From Cymbidium sinense (taxonomy: Eukaryota; Streptophyta; Magnoliopsida; Asparagales; Orchidaceae): a DNA stretch of 64,000 nucleotides. A program made the position numbers and the translations under genes. The stretch lies in contig CM038216.1 of NCBI GenBank assembly GCA_021442155.1, positions 90,941,666-91,005,665 on the forward strand. The letters run 5' to 3'. Below are positions 24,646-37,732 of this stretch, one piece after another; the first letter of the stretch is position 1; every line of letters starts with the position of its first letter. Under the pieces are notes generated by a model. That model was not told where the DNA came from, made no database searches, and saw only the letters and a list, made by a program, of their open reading frames with translations.

Positions 24646-25120
24646 ATTAGGTTCACCTCTTGAGACTGACTTGGAGTCAACTGACTCTTAGGATCCCATA
24701 GGAGAAGTTGTATGTATGCTCGATGAGAACGTGAAACTTTCCACAAGCTCATCATTCCAAGAAGTGACTGAAGTCAATCTATGTAGTGGCAAAGTTCTAC
24801 CTCCTAGGGTAGCACCTCAGGATAATGGTAAGTAAGTCATTAACTCTAGTGAGTAGATAATGCCACCATAGGATGCTTCACCTATGGATATGCTTGTGGA
24901 GGACCAAAAGGAGTTGATTACAATGTCTTAGCTTAAGAATGCTTCCAGTTAAGTATATTTGATGCTCTTGTCTTATCCAAAGAGATGATGAAAACCCTAA
25001 TCAAATCCATAATTGAGCTAGAGATATGCTTAGCTTCGGTGGCCTATTAAAGAGGAGGCATTCCACTCGAAAGACATCTTAGGAGTTACATTCGGAATGA
25101 ATACTTACTCCTAGGGACAG
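24646..25120 (+). mobile_element. Tat gag-protease linker remnant
   Basis: Broken frames of the region between gag and protease, with Ser/Asp/Glu-rich stretches and SKEMMKTLIKSIIELE. I recognise no domain. It is continuous with the fragments on either side. Confidence 0.5.
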
Positions 25121-25560
25121 AATCTCCTCTTTATATTATAGTGGATGTTGGCAAATATAGGCTATCGAGTTATGGTTGACTTCAGTGTATCGGTCAACAT
25201 TATGAGTCTAAGAACCCTTGCCTACTTGATGATCAACATCGCACTCCAAAAGAAAAGATGATGTTGAGAGGATTTAACAACAAGGCGAGAGGGCCATGTG
25301 GTGTTTTTTTGGATGTATGGGGGACATCACATAGATCGTAGGGGGGTAGTTTTTGAGGTGATCAGGTACAACATTAAAGTATGATGTACTATCTCTAAAG
25401 ATAACGACGCCTAAATGGACCTAATCACATAATAAGGACTCTACATGATGTGTCTTCAAATGTACCAAAGATTTTTCCCCTACTTTACATGGATGAATAA
25501 AGTAGGGTTTATCTTAAACTAGGTTCTTCAGTTCCCTATGAAGGATGGCCTCCATAGTTA
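25121..25560 (+). pseudogene. pol: Tat aspartic protease remnant, copy 1
   Basis: Retroelement aspartic proteases cut the Gag-Pol polyprotein using a D-S/T-G-type loop. Here the loop region reads VDFSVSVNIMSLRTLAYL, so the residues after the catalytic Asp are changed. LRGFNNK and FEVI follow in other frames. Stops and frameshifts are frequent. No RT follows; the sequence passes into noncoding DNA instead. The family assignment is by resemblance to other plant Ty3 proteases and by position after gag. Confidence 0.6.
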
Positions 25561-26460
25561 ATTACATCTTTGGAAATGAAATTATCTATGAATACTCTCG
25601 ATTAAACTAGACAATTATCATCTCCAAAGATTTCAAGGTTAGACTATCAAAGAATTGGTTGTATTTAGAAAATCAATTGGGAAAGTTCTAGGAGAAGAGT
25701 TATTTTTGGAATCCAAATAAAATAAGTAAGAAATGCTCATGATATTAGGAAGCCTAGTGAGCATTCCAATCTATCCTATAGTTGGGCTTTATAATTTTGA
25801 AGCTAAGGAGATTTATATGTTTTGAGTTGAAATTTAATTAGATTACTAGGGATTGCAATCCACCAACACAAGGTTGTGGGAATGCCTAAGAAGTGTGGAT
25901 TTATGCTCATAGCTTGAAGGAAATATCTACTTCAAGTCTTAAATCTAGGAAGCTTTAGTACGAGCTAAAGCACGACCTAAATCTAAGTGACAGGTGGACA
26001 TAAAGTTTACCTCCACAAGAGAGAATAAATTGCCTGACTTCTGGGCTTATAACCACCTAGAGTGGCCATCAACTAACTCCTCCTATAATTTTAAAACCAT
26101 GTTGTCCAGTCTTATGAATTGTAAGATAGCTAGGATAGTTATTTAATTAGAAAGAGACTAAAGTCCTAAACACACTCCCTAAGAGACTAGAGCATGAGTG
26201 GTATGAGCATATGATTTAATTTATAGATGAAAAATCTTTTCAAATTTTATTTCATTTTAGACACATCATTTTGATAGAGGATTTAGGATTTCTTATGCCT
26301 AAATGCATGATGAAATAGGTTATGGGTCAAATCAGCTTGAAGAAGGTGTTCTCCACCAGAAGGGATGCCCTCACAGGTCAAGCATTTCTTTATCGTGCAA
26401 GGATGGAGATCCTTCATGTTCAAGAGAGAATGCATATGCATGCATGATGTGAAACATACA
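25561..26460 (+). mobile_element. Post-protease remnant of unknown content
   Basis: Probably decayed element DNA, homologous in reverse to 10440-11330. Fragments such as NSSYNF and KIARIV are readable, but no domain is recognised. Short minus-strand open frames in this stretch look accidental. Confidence 0.5.
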
Positions 26461-29400
26461 ACCATACATCTAAGGGGTTGCTAAATATTTTAATTATCTT
26501 ATTTATCTCTTAGGCTTTATGATGAGGTTATGAGTTGTTTAAAATATAGTTATGAGTGATTAGTTGGGTAGAAAAGTTATTTTTATACTAAGAGCCTAAT
26601 CATATCCAAGCCACATATTAAAGAACCAATCATTTAAGAAGCTATGAAATGCATGCCATTCTAATGCACAATGTAAATATAGCATCAAACAATTATATAA
26701 ACTATCATAAAATAAATAAAAGGTCGATGCGGTTTGGTACCGTTGTATAACCCAAGAGAGAAAAGATGGGGGGAGAGCTCTACCCTTATACAACGTGAAA
26801 TATGAAAGAATAATTATAATTGTATTAAATGCTATGGTGGTCTTCTTTCTTTATATCTCCATTTATAATTTGGTTGCTTCTTTGATTTTGATGGTGCTTG
26901 CTTCAAAGGAATCATAGGGCACTACAGGATAATGCCTTCGCCACTCATCTCCCACAACACTAATCCTAATTCCTATTGCAAAAATTACATTTATGTGGAA
27001 AAATAAATCTAACAACCCTGCAGAATAGAGGTTAGCTAAATATATATATAATCTCAAGTAGTTGTATTTATAATTTGGACTTGTCCTAACTTGGATTATG
27101 CTTAAGGAAAAAGAGCATTCACATTTATTTTAAGCATCCCTTAAGCATAATTTCTTATATAAAACATGACTAGGCAAATATTGGCATATCATCCAGTCTA
27201 CAAAGCATACACTCTAACATCCAATATAAAATAATACATCATAAAACAAAATATACATCACATCATACAATCTAACTTAGAGCTAGAAGTGGTGACTTAA
27301 TTTTAATGTGTGTATTCGGCTTGTGGTAAGTCTTTTTAGGCAATAGTGTTGTATTTTCTAAGTGTAGAATGATTCAATTTAACATGATTACACTTGAAGT
27401 AGTTTAATCGATTTGAGAATTTTAATTTGTATTTTCTTTTGTTTCATTTGATTACACTTAGCAACTAAGTGTTATGAAGAGAGGAAAAGAGGATTTTCAT
27501 CTTTCATCCATACCTTAAGTCACTTTCTAAAGTATATTAATTTGATTTAGTTCTCTTTAGTGAATGGCTTATTAAAGATTTAATTAATCCTAAGTTTAGG
27601 TTCACTTTAAATAATCCTATTCAAAATGAAAGGCATCTTAAGATTAATTTTATTGAATTACTACCACATGACATATATTAAATCATTCCTTTCCATCACA
27701 TGTAATATGCATATGATTTATCCCAAGTGTAATCATATGTTTAAAATTGTCCAAATTCTTATACATAAAGGACATAAGAATGAAATTAAATAGGAATGTC
27801 TTTGTTGTTAAACTAGGGAAGTAAAGTAATCAAATGATCTCCTGAGCTAGCTAAAGCCTCATATTCTCGTGATGTCTAGGCGATATAACCATTTGCATTC
27901 AAACATATGTAAATTATACATGAACATAGGAAGTAAGCTCCAAATCATATGGCTAATTAATTCAACCACTTAGTAAATTATGAATGAATGCAATTTTAAT
28001 GTAAAATGGGATTCTCATTCACTAATCATATATACATATACATGCACAAAGATATATACAAGTATGTGTATTGTTAAACCAGGGAAGTGAGGTAATCAAA
28101 TGACCTTGCTAACTAAAGCATGTATTCAGAGATGTCGGACTATATACTTCCATTTCTTGAACTCACATGGATGTATACATAAATGAGGGAAAAGAAAACC
28201 ATGCAAAGATTGTATATATATATATTTTGATTGAATCATTTATATATATATGAATTAAGGATCTATCCAAATTCTAATGTTGAAATACATAAAATTGAAA
28301 TAAAATATATGCGTGATGTTGTTAAATTAGGGAAGTGATGTAATCAATTGACCCCCTTGGGGCTAGCTAAAGCCTCATGTTCCTGAGATGTCCAAACTAT
28401 ATACCCATTACCATTCAATCTTATATAAATTAACACATGAATAGAGAAAAGAGAACCCAACATTCATACACTTAAGCTATAAGCATATGCATTTCTTAAG
28501 TATTTATAATAAGAATCATATCACATATTATTATTCATTTTTAAGCTTTTAAAAATATATTTGTATTTAATAGTGATAATAGCCATGCATATATTAAATT
28601 AAATCAACAAATGCAAGCTTACATAAAAGAAATCCATTTTATTTTATTTGATTTTGAAAAGATGGATGCATGGATTCAAATGACATTCCAAATTTAACAT
28701 GATTGAAAGAGGATAATAAAATAAAAGCATGTGATTCATTCAACTAAGCTTGTTTATAAGGATAATTAAATTAAATAAGATTATTTAAAGCAAATTGAAG
28801 CGTTATTATTAATTAAGTTTTGGATTTGATTTGATTAAAAGAGGAGTAGAGAAATCATCACTTGCTATTTTAAATCTATTCCCACATTAATGATTTGATG
28901 TAATTTAAGGAAATGTAATTAAGTTCATTTTATGGGTTTATTAAGTTGAACCCTTAATTAGATGAATTAATAACCCTTACCTATGTCACCTTAAAGTAAT
29001 TAACTAAATAATTATGAGCCAACATGAAATTCATAGAAAATAAACTTGCAATGATCTTAGAAAATAAAGGGGCCTAATGCAACGCTCATGATTAATAGTT
29101 AATTAGATTAAGGGACTTGATTAATTACTCTTATGATTTTTCCATGATTTAATTAATTAAGGTCTAATGTGATTATGATTTCTATTTGATAAAGCAATTT
29201 TGTTACTTAGTTAAATCTTAATTAATTTCAATTTAGGAAAGGGGTCCCAACCCTATTCCTTAGTTTACTTACTATTGAACAATGATTAATAAACTTAATT
29301 AATCAATTTATTAATGCTCATTGGATTAATTACTCATTAATTAACTTAAAAGAGTAGTTAAGGTTTAATTAGTTAATTTTCCTAATTAAGTGAGCAATAA

Positions 29401-29839
29401 ATTCAAAGAAAATCATAGGAGGTACAGGGCATCCCATTAAATTAACCAACAAAATTTAGGATTAATTGCTCAAGTAATTAAGGAGTAATTAAGCTAATAA
29501 ATTTTGTAAATAAACTATAATTAAAGCTTAATTAGTATTCAAAATTAGTTAAGATCATTTTTAATTAATTCTCCTCCAAAATACCTTTAAATGAGTATTT
29601 ATTTGCATTTTATTATTTTTTATGATAGTTTTATGAATTTTAGAAGTTTCAACCATTAAAATGATTTATTAAGCCTTATTAAAGCCTAATATTATTGGCA
29701 CCATGTAAACGATGATGCGTGCTTTCCACGTGGCTCCATGGGATTGGCTACTTAAAACTTAATTCGACTGTTACTACGTGGTGGCGGCGAATGTGCTTTT
29801 TCGTTTGCCATCCGAACTAAGATTGGACATCTATGATTA
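26461..29839 (+). repeat. L-block (AT-rich noncoding)
   Basis: AT-rich DNA without coding, homologous in reverse to 7141-10440. It contains three tandem copies of a unit of about 255 bp at about 27800, 28065 and 28312, each with TTGTTAAAC-AGGGAAGT and GCTAGCTAAAGCCTCAT. A GC-richer stretch with CACGTGGC lies near 29730. It may be retroelement LTR or untranslated DNA, but no terminal TG..CA pair could be fixed. Confidence 0.65.
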
Positions 29840-30879
29840 ATCCCACAGCTTAATGGGATTAAATCAGATTGAACTAGCAAATATAATCATGATCGTCCAT
29901 TTTGATCACATGAAATGGACAGTGCATGATCTAACGTCATGCTAGTGAGGGATAATGGAGTCCATCCACCATTGCTCACTTGATTCGAGCTTACCCAAGC
30001 TTGGATCAACTCAAAAGTATCCTACACCTTCATGACATCAACTGGAGGGGATCCAACATCAAGATCACATGAGATGCAAGTTTTATTCAAAAAGCTCCAA
30101 CCCATTTTTGCCTAAGGATTAGTTTTAGAAGCATACCTCAGTGAAGCTCAAGACTGGTGGCTCTAACAGTTGAGGAAGCTTCATTTAGTGTATACAAAGC
30201 CCTGTTGAGTAGAAATTGGATCAATTCCTCGATGTTCGCTCGAAAATCCATGAACCTATGATTTGGAGCTTGCTTTGACCGAAGTCCCATCTCTGGTGCT
30301 CGGGAAGCTTGGGAGATGATTCATTCTTACTTGATGAGGCCTAAGGAAGGTGCATGCAAAGTTATTTTGAGTTTGATAGAGAAATGGGGAAGTTAGATCA
30401 AAATGGAAGTGTCCTATTTGGGATGGGCGTGAATGGCATTTTTTGATCGACGAATGAGTTTGGATGCTTAGGGAATGGCTCTAGCAACTTGTCTTGGGTA
30501 GCTAGGGATTTGAGGAATGATTTTGATTTATGTTTGAGTGGAGATGAGGATGTGTATACCCCCTTCATCTTAATCAAATGACAGGATCAGGTTTGGCTTC
30601 TAGTGGTCGTCTGACCATCTCAGAGAGTCATGGGTGGTAGGGAGGAGGTGAGTTGGCTCGGCTTGGTTGGTTGAAGGTCTAGAGGTGGCTGCTAAGGAGG
30701 AATCATGGGTGTCATATGAGTTTCAAATGCTCCAATGGGGAGGGTGAGGTGATTTCACCTCCCATGGGTCATGGTCTAACCACCTGGGTCAGGCGTGCCC
30801 AGGTGCCTAGGTGGACCATTGGGAGAGTACCAAGTGACCAAGGAATGGAAATGGCCACTAACATGGGTGATTTTTCCAA
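29840..30879 (+). mobile_element. Remnant with unknown conserved segment
   Basis: Around 30285-30560 the DNA matches 52700-52990 (GGTGCTCGGGAAGCTTGGGA). In the other copy this encodes an open frame. Here frameshifts and stops break it. Downstream lies TTTCACCTCCCATGGGTCATG, also shared with 53160. I recognise no protein family. Confidence 0.5.
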
Positions 30880-32400
30880 AAGTTGGTTAGCCCAAATTTC
30901 AAGTCAATTGGAGTTGATTTGGTTAGGTTTGGCTCAATTTGACTCATTTAGGTCAAATTGGGTTAGTTTGGGTCAAGTAGACTAATTGGTAAAATTGGGT
31001 GAAACGAAGAGTTGGGTAAAGTTCATATGATCATTTGGGATGTTTTGGTTCAATTGGTTTGGTTTAGTTTGGCTTAGATTTTATTTTGGCTCATTTGAAT
31101 TCATTTAGGTCAAATGGGTTAAGTTGACCAATTTGACCAAATTGGCCAAATTGGCTTGGGTTGGGTGTTGGTTTGGGTTTTGTTGACAAATTGAAGATTA
31201 TTGTAGGCTTTGGTTTCAATTAATTTGGATTTGATTTAGATTTAGGCCAACTTGAACCTTTAGGTCAATTTGGGCTAAGTAGGTCAATTGGGTTCAATTG
31301 GGTCCAATCATGGCTTTGGTCAAGTTTAATAATCAATTTGGAATGAACTTGAGCCATTGGTTAGAATCAATTTGGTTTATATTTTGATTTGATCCAATTT
31401 GGTCTTTTAGGTCAAATTGGGTCAAATTGGGTCCAATTGGGTTTGGTTTTACTAAATTGAAGGTCAATTCATATTCAAATATTGATTATGATTTGGTATG
31501 AATCATTGTTTTAATATGGCTTAAGTTGCAATTTGGCTAGTTTTGGTTCATATAGGGTAGGGACTTGGCCAAATGACCAAGTTGATGTAGTTTGACCCAA
31601 TTTATGATAATTTATCAACCTAATCAAAATCATGATGTGAGGTTTTGATGGGCTTGGTTTAATTCAATTTATCTAGGATTAGAACTTGGCTCAAATAGGC
31701 CAAATTAGCCACTTTGGCTCTAGTGGACTAATTGGGATTAGTTGACTTGATTTTGGGTTGAGTTTGATTTAGTTGAGTTTATATATGGATTTGGGATTGA
31801 TATATAAATTCAATTGCAATTAACTTGGGTTCAAATGAGTTTGAGTTCATTTGAACATTTCAAGTCAAAAGGGTTAAGTTGGGTTTGACTTGGGTTGATT
31901 TTGGTTTGGCTTGATGATTGTAGAAATCATTTATATTTGTGAATATGATTGAAGGTATGATTGATTCATCAAAAAATCAATTTAATTTGGGTTTTGGAAT
32001 GAAGGAACTTGCTTAAGTCCATGGAGTTGGGTCATGTGGCTTTGGTTTGGAATTTGATTTTGTTTGATTTAGTTTTGATGATTTAAATGTATGTTTCAAT
32101 TACATTTGTGAAGATGACTGAAAATATGATTGATTTGTTGGAAAATGAATTGAATTTTACTTGATTTGGTTAAGATTTGGCTAAGTCCATGGGATAGGTC
32201 ATATGGCTTAGGAAGGGGTTTGATTTAATTTGATTTAGTTTGATTTAGTTTTGATCATTTAAATGTAGATTTGATTTATATTTAAGAAGATGATTGAAGA
32301 TATAAATTGATTATTAGAAAATCAAATGATTTTGGATTGATTTGGATTAAGATTTGGTTAAGTCCATGGGATAGGTCATATGGCTTAGGAAGGGTTTCAA
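30880..32400 (+). repeat. T-block copy 2
   Basis: TTGGGTCAA/TTGACC-rich DNA. From 31094 on it is nearly identical to 1-1320, with differences mainly one- to twelve-base indels. The tandem units of about 170 bp lie at 31925-32400. There is no coding. Confidence 0.8.
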
Positions 32401-34389
32401 GTTAGGATTTGGGTTAGGGGGTTAGGTTGGGAGGGGGGTTGGTTAGGTTAAGGTTAGGGGTTTAGGGTTTTTTAGGGTTGTAGGTTTATGGTTAGTTTTA
32501 GGGTTTAAGGTTTAGTATTTAGAATTTAGGGTTTTATGTTTTTATTTAGTTTGGTTTATTTATTTTAGGGTTAGCTTTATGTTTTTAGTTTAGTTTAGTT
32601 TTTTTTTATAAATTTTATTTTTAGGTTTAGGTTTAGGTTTTTATTTTATATTTTTAGGTTTAGGTTTTAGGTTTAGGTTTTATTTTCTAGTTTAAGTTTA
32701 GGTTTATTTTATTTAGTTTAGGATTTAGGTTTAGTTCCTTTTAGGTTTAGGTTTAGGTTTTATTTATTTTAGTTTAGTTTATTTTAGTTCAGGTTTAGGT
32801 TTATTTTATTTTGTTTATTTTAGGTTTAGGATTTTTTTTAGTTTAGGGTTTAGGTTCTATTTTTTAATTAATTTTGATTTACTTTTAAATTTTAGGTTTT
32901 TATTTATTTTTTATTTTAGGTTTATTTTATTTTTATTTTACATTTAGTTTTTATTTTATTTAGGTTTCTTATTTTTAGGTTTGATTTATTTTTAGTTTGG
33001 TTTAGGATTTTATTTATTTTATTTTATTTAGTTTTATTTTTTTTATTATTTTTTGGTTGAGGTTTATGTTTTGATTTAGGTTTAGGTTTTAGTTTACGTT
33101 TTTATTTATTTTATTTTATTTAAGTTTAGGATTTTTTTATTTCTTTTATTTTTAGGTTTTATTTAGTTTAGGTTTAGGTATTTAGGTTTTTAGGGTTTAG
33201 GGTTTAGGGATTAGGATTTATGGTTTAAGGGTGGGGTTTAGGGTTTTGGGTTTAGGGATTTAGGGTTTAGTGTTTAGGGTTTATGGTTTAGGGTTTAGGA
33301 TTTTAGGGTTTAGGGTTTAGGGTTTAGGGTTTAGAGTTCTAGGTTTTTTTTAAAAAAAAATTAGGTAAATTATATGTTTAGGTTTATTTGGTTTATTTAT
33401 TTTAATTTATTTATTTTTTATTTTTATTTAGGTTTACTTTAATTTTTATTTAGTTTAGTTTATTTATTTTAGGTTTAGGTTTAGGTTTATTTTTTAGTTT
33501 AGTTTTTTATTTTTTTATTTTAGGTTTAGGGTTAATTTTTTATTTTTAGGTTTAGGTTTAGGTTTTTATTATATTTTTCTTAGGTTTATGTTTTAGGATA
33601 TTATTTCAGGTTTATTTTTAGGTATTATGTTTTAGTTTAGGTTTAGGTTTATTTTCGTCTATTATATTTATTTATGGTTTCGGTTTAGGTTTAGGTTTTA
33701 TTTATTTTAGTTTAGTTTATTTTAGTTTAGGTTTAGGTTTAATTTATTTTTATTTTAGGAATAGTTTTTTTTTAGTTTACGGTTTAGGTTTTATTTTTTA
33801 ATTTAATTTTAGGTTTAGTTTTTATTTAATTTTTATTTTTTTATTTTAGGTTTTTTTTTTAATTTTAGGTTTAGTTTTTATTTTATTTAAGTATTTTAAT
33901 TTTTATTTTAGTTTAGGTTTTTATTTATTTTATTTTATTTTAGTTTTTATTTTTTATTTTGTTTTCTTTTTAGGTCTAGGTTTAGTTTTAGTTTAGGTTT
34001 TTATTTTATTTTATTTTTTTACTTTATTTTGATTTAGGTTTTATAATTCTTTTTTTTTTGGTTTTATTTAGTTTAGGTTTAGGTTTTTAGCTTTTTAAGG
34101 TTTAACATTTAGGTTTTAAGGTTAGGTGAGGGTTTAAGGTTTAGGGTTTAGGGTTTGGGGTTTAGGGTTTAGGGTTTAGGGTTTAGGGTTTAGGGTTTAG
34201 GTTTTAGGGTTTAGCTTTTAGGGGTTAGGGTTTAGGATTTAGGGTTTTAGGGTTTATGGTTTAGGGTTTAGGGTTTTAGGATTTAGGGTTTAGGGTTTAG
34301 GATTTTTAGGGTTAATGGTTTAGTGTTTACGGTTTAGGTTTTTGGTCTAGGGTTCAAGTTTTAGTTTAAGGTTTATTGTTTTGGCTTTT
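32401..34389 (+). repeat. Telomere-like array, duplicate of 1321-3251
   Basis: Same order of T-rich, TTTAGGTTTAGG and TTTAGGG sections as the first array, with the boundary motif near 33355 and a run of about six perfect TTTAGGG units around 34160-34200. The G-rich strand is plus. Confidence 0.88.
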
Positions 34390-34856
34390 TTTATTACAGA
34401 ACAAATTGATTCAACATTTATTCTTTTCGATTTCATCAAGCAAGTAGCACACAAAATTTTCGAAGACATAAGCGACGACATAGATCAAAAATGAGCAAAC
34501 ATAGAGCAAAACAAAACCCTAAACAACTAAACTGTCTCTATAAAGATAGTGTCATAAGCAGCAAATTGGATTGACCGTTCTTCAATTTCTATAGTTCCCA
34601 TCAGAACCACTCTGGTCTCTAGAGTAGCGGGATCCACCATCAAATCCCCGATGTCTCCCTTTGCCACCACCACGACTCTAACCTCCGTCACTTCCATAAC
34701 CACCACTACTCTGACCACCACCTCCATATCCACCAGCACCTCCAGATCCCCCACCCCCACTGCGATAATCGCTTCCTCCGCCTTTGCATCGAATGTTAGA
34801 TCTTGAGTGAGCTTGGTTGACTATGATGATCATGCCATCAAGGTTCTGCCAATTTT
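34390..34856 (-). pseudogene. GR-RBP last-exon fragment, copy 5 (best preserved tail)
   Basis: The minus-strand frame runs from QNLDG near 34848 to the terminal stop near 34577 with only one internal stop, a TAG in the middle of the tail. It shows IVNQAHSRS (Glu replaced by Gln), SGGGGSGGAGGYGGGG, GGYGSDGG, SRYSR and the C-terminus GSDGNYRN before TGA. The 3' UTR, about 190 bases, ends in an A-tract against telomere-like repeats. It is still only the end of a gene: the RRM core carrying RNP1 and RNP2, the promoter and the start are absent. Confidence 0.88.
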
Positions 34857-35771
34857 TAGGGTTTAGGCTTAGGTTTAGGTTTAATAGGTTATATGGATTA
34901 GGTTTATTTTATAATTTATTTAGTTACTTTACGTTTAAGTATAGGGTTTGGGGTTTGGGGTTTAGGGTATAGGGTATAGGGTTTAAGGTTTAGGGTTAGG
35001 GTTTAGGGTTTATGGTTTTAGGGTCTATGCTTTTAGGGTTTAGGGTTTAGGGTTTGGAATTATGGTTTTTTAGGGTTTAGAATTTAGGGTTTAGGGTTTA
35101 GGGTTTAGGGTTTAGAGTTAGTTTTAAGGTTTAGGGTTTAGCGTTTCAGATTTAGGGTTTAGGGTTTTTTTTAAATTAAGTGCGGTATGTTTAGGTTTAT
35201 TAATTTATTTAGTTTAGGTTTAGGGTTTAGGTTTAGTTTTGGGGTTTAGGGTTTAGGGTTTAATTTTAGGTTTACTTTTTATTTTATTTAGGTTTTTTGT
35301 TTTTTAGTTTAGTTTAGGTTTTTTATTTTATTTTATTTTACTTTCAATTTTATTTTTTTTATTTTATATTTTTTAGGTTTAGGTTTAGGTTTAGGTTTTA
35401 GTTTAGGTTTTTATTTTATTTTATTTTATACTTTATTTTGGTTTAGGTTTATTTGTTTTTTTTATTTTTAGGTTCTATTTAGTTTTGGTTTAGGTTTTTA
35501 GCTTTTTAGGGTTTAGGGTTTAAGGTTAGTTGAGGGTCTAGTGTTTAGGGTTTAAGGTTTGGGATTTAGGGTTTGGGGTTTAGCATTTAGCGTTTAAGGT
35601 TTTAGGTTGTAGGGTTTAGGGTTTAGGGTTTTAGGGTTTAGGGTTTAGGGTTAAGGGTTTTAGGGTTTAAGGTTTAGGGTTTAGGGTTTAGGGTTTTAGG
35701 GTTTAGGGTTTAGGGTTTAGGTTTTAGGTCTATGGTTCAGGTTTTAGTTTAGGGTTTAGGGTTTTTAGTTT
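34857..35771 (+). repeat. Telomere-like array
   Basis: TTTAGGG variants, a boundary at about 35172, a T-rich section, then TTTAGGG from about 35500. The duplicate of the 1-4306 segment ends inside it, at about 35487. Confidence 0.87.
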
Positions 35772-36250
35772 TTTTTATAGAGAACAAATTCAGATTCAAC
35801 ATTTATTCTTTTTAATTTCATCAACCAAGTAAAACACTAAGTTTTCTAGGACACAAGCAATGACATAGATAAAAAATTAGCACCTATCGAGCAAATCAAA
35901 AACCCTAGATAACTAGAACCATTTCTAATGTAATGATGTAGTTTCATAACCAATAGATCGGATCGACCGTTGTTTAGTTTCTCCAATTTTCATCAGAATC
36001 ACTCCAACCTCTCGAGTAGCAGGATCCACCATCATATCCCCGATCTCTCCCTTAGCCACCACCATGGCTGTAACTTCTGTCACTTCCATAACCACCATAA
36101 CCCTGACCACCATCTCAATATCAACTAGCATCTCCAGATACCCCTCTATCACTACGATAATCATCGCCTCCACTTTTGCCTACTCCACCAGATCTAGACT
36201 GAGACTAGTTGATGGGGATGTTCTTGCCATCGAGGTTCTGCCCATTCTTA
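35772..36250 (-). pseudogene. GR-RBP last-exon fragment, copy 6
   Basis: The minus strand reads QNLDGKNIPIN, TAG, SQSRSGG, GGDDYRSDRG, GYGGYGSDRSYSHGGG, GRDRGYDGGS and a C-terminus SDENWRN before TAA. The frame is continuous from end to end but interrupted by four stops, so substitutions rather than indels destroyed it. The 3' UTR ends in an A-tract next to CTAAAAACCCT repeats. It sits about 1.4 kb from copy 5 and 1.5 kb from copy 7. Confidence 0.88.
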
Positions 36251-37256
36251 GGGTTTAAGTTTAGGTTTATTTTTCAATTTATTTAGTTACTTTAGGTTTA
36301 GGTTTAGGGTTTGGGGTTTAGGATTTAGGGTTTAGGGTTAGGGTTTAGGGTTTAAGGTTCACAGTGTAAGGTTTAAGATTTAGGGTTTTAGAGTATATGC
36401 TTTTAGGGTTTAGGGTTAAGGATTAGGGTTTAGGGTTTAGGGTTTAGGGTTTAAGGTTTAGTGTTTAGGGGTTTTTAGGGTTTAGGATTTCTGGTTTAGG
36501 GTTTAGGGTTTAGGGTTTAGGGTTTAGGGTTTTGGCTTTAGGGCTTAGGGTTTAAGGTTTAGGGTTAGATTTAGGGTTTAGGGTTTAAGTTAGGTTTAGT
36601 TTTAAGAATTTATAGGTTATTATTTAGTTTATTTAGTTTAGGGTTTAGGGTTTTATAGGGTTTAGGGTTTATGGTTTTTTAGGGTTTAGGGTTTAGGGTT
36701 TAGGGTTTAGGTTTGTAGGTTTAGAGTTATCGATTTAGGGTTAATTTATGGTTTAGTGTTTAGGGTTTAGGGTTTTGGATTTAAGGTTTAGGTTTAGGGT
36801 TTAGGGTTTAGGGTTTTATTTTAGGTTTAGTTTTTATTTTATTTAGGTTTTTTATTTTTTAGTTTAGTTTGATTTTTATTTATTTTATTTTAGTTTAGTT
36901 TTTATTTTTTATTTTATTTTCTTTCTAGGTTTTGGTTTAGCTTTAGGTTTAGGTTTAGGTTTTAGTTTAGGTTTTTATTTTATTTTTCTTTTTTATTTAA
37001 TTTTAGTTTTGGTTTTATTTATTATATTTTTTGGATTTATTTTGTTTAGGTTTAGGTTTTTAGCTTTTTAGGGTTCACGGTTTAGGGTTTAGGGTTTGGG
37101 GTTTAAATTTTAGGGTTTAGGGTTTAGGGTTTAGGGTTTAGGGTTTAGGTTTTAGGGTGTAGGGTTTAGGGTTTGGGGTTTTAAAGTTTAGGGTTTAGGG
37201 TTTAGGTTTTAGGTCTAAGGTTCATGTTTTAGTTTAGGGTTTAGGGTTTATTGTTT
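36251..37256 (+). repeat. Telomere-like array
   Basis: TTTAGGG variants to about 36830, then T-rich TTTTATTTTAGG, then TTTAGGG again at 37080-37230. A worn boundary sequence lies near 36605. Confidence 0.87.
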
Positions 37257-37732
37257 TTTTATTAGAGAATAAATTCAAATTCAACATTTATTCTTTTCAA
37301 TTTCATTAACCAAGTAGGACACCAAGTTTTCTATGACACAATTGAGGACATAGATAAAAAATGAGCACACATAGAGCTAATCAAAAACCCTAAATAACTA
37401 GAATCATCTCTACTATAAAGACACTATTTCATAAGCAGGAAATCAGATCGTCCATTCTTCAGTTTCTTTGTTCCCATTAGACCCACTCTGTCCTTTCGAG
37501 TAGTTGGATCCACAATCATATCCTCGATCTCTCCTTCCGCCACCACCACAGTTGTAACCTCCATCGCTTTAATAACCACCACTGCTTCGACCACCACCTC
37601 CATATACACCAGCACCTCTAGATCCCCCTCCACTACTAGGATAATTTTTGCCTTCGCCTTCGCCTCCACTGCCAGATCTAGACTGAGCCTAGTTGATGGT
37701 GACGTTCCTGTCGTCAAGGTTATGCCCATTCT
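37257..37732 (-). pseudogene. GR-RBP last-exon fragment, copy 7
   Basis: The minus strand reads GHNLDDRNVTIN, TAG, AQSRSGSGGEGEG, GVYGGGGRSSGGY, SDGGYNCGGGGRRDRGYD and NYSKGQSGSNGN, then a small indel that spoils the expected NWRN end. The 3' UTR is complete to an A-tract. An out-of-frame open frame of about 100 codons beginning ATGGGCATAACC overlaps it and is a by-product. Confidence 0.87.

Noticed and set aside
28210..28260. TATATATA microsatellite
   Set aside because: Only a few units long; ordinary in AT-rich DNA.
23168..32400. A complete Tat element with LTRs, primer-binding site and target-site duplication
   Set aside because: No matching terminal repeats with TG..CA ends, no tRNA-complementary primer site and no target-site duplication could be found by eye.
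36064..36258. Thr/Ser/Ile-rich plus-strand frames at 36064 and 62186
   Set aside because: Reverse-strand shadow of the glycine-rich coding text (GGT/GGC read as ACC/GCC).
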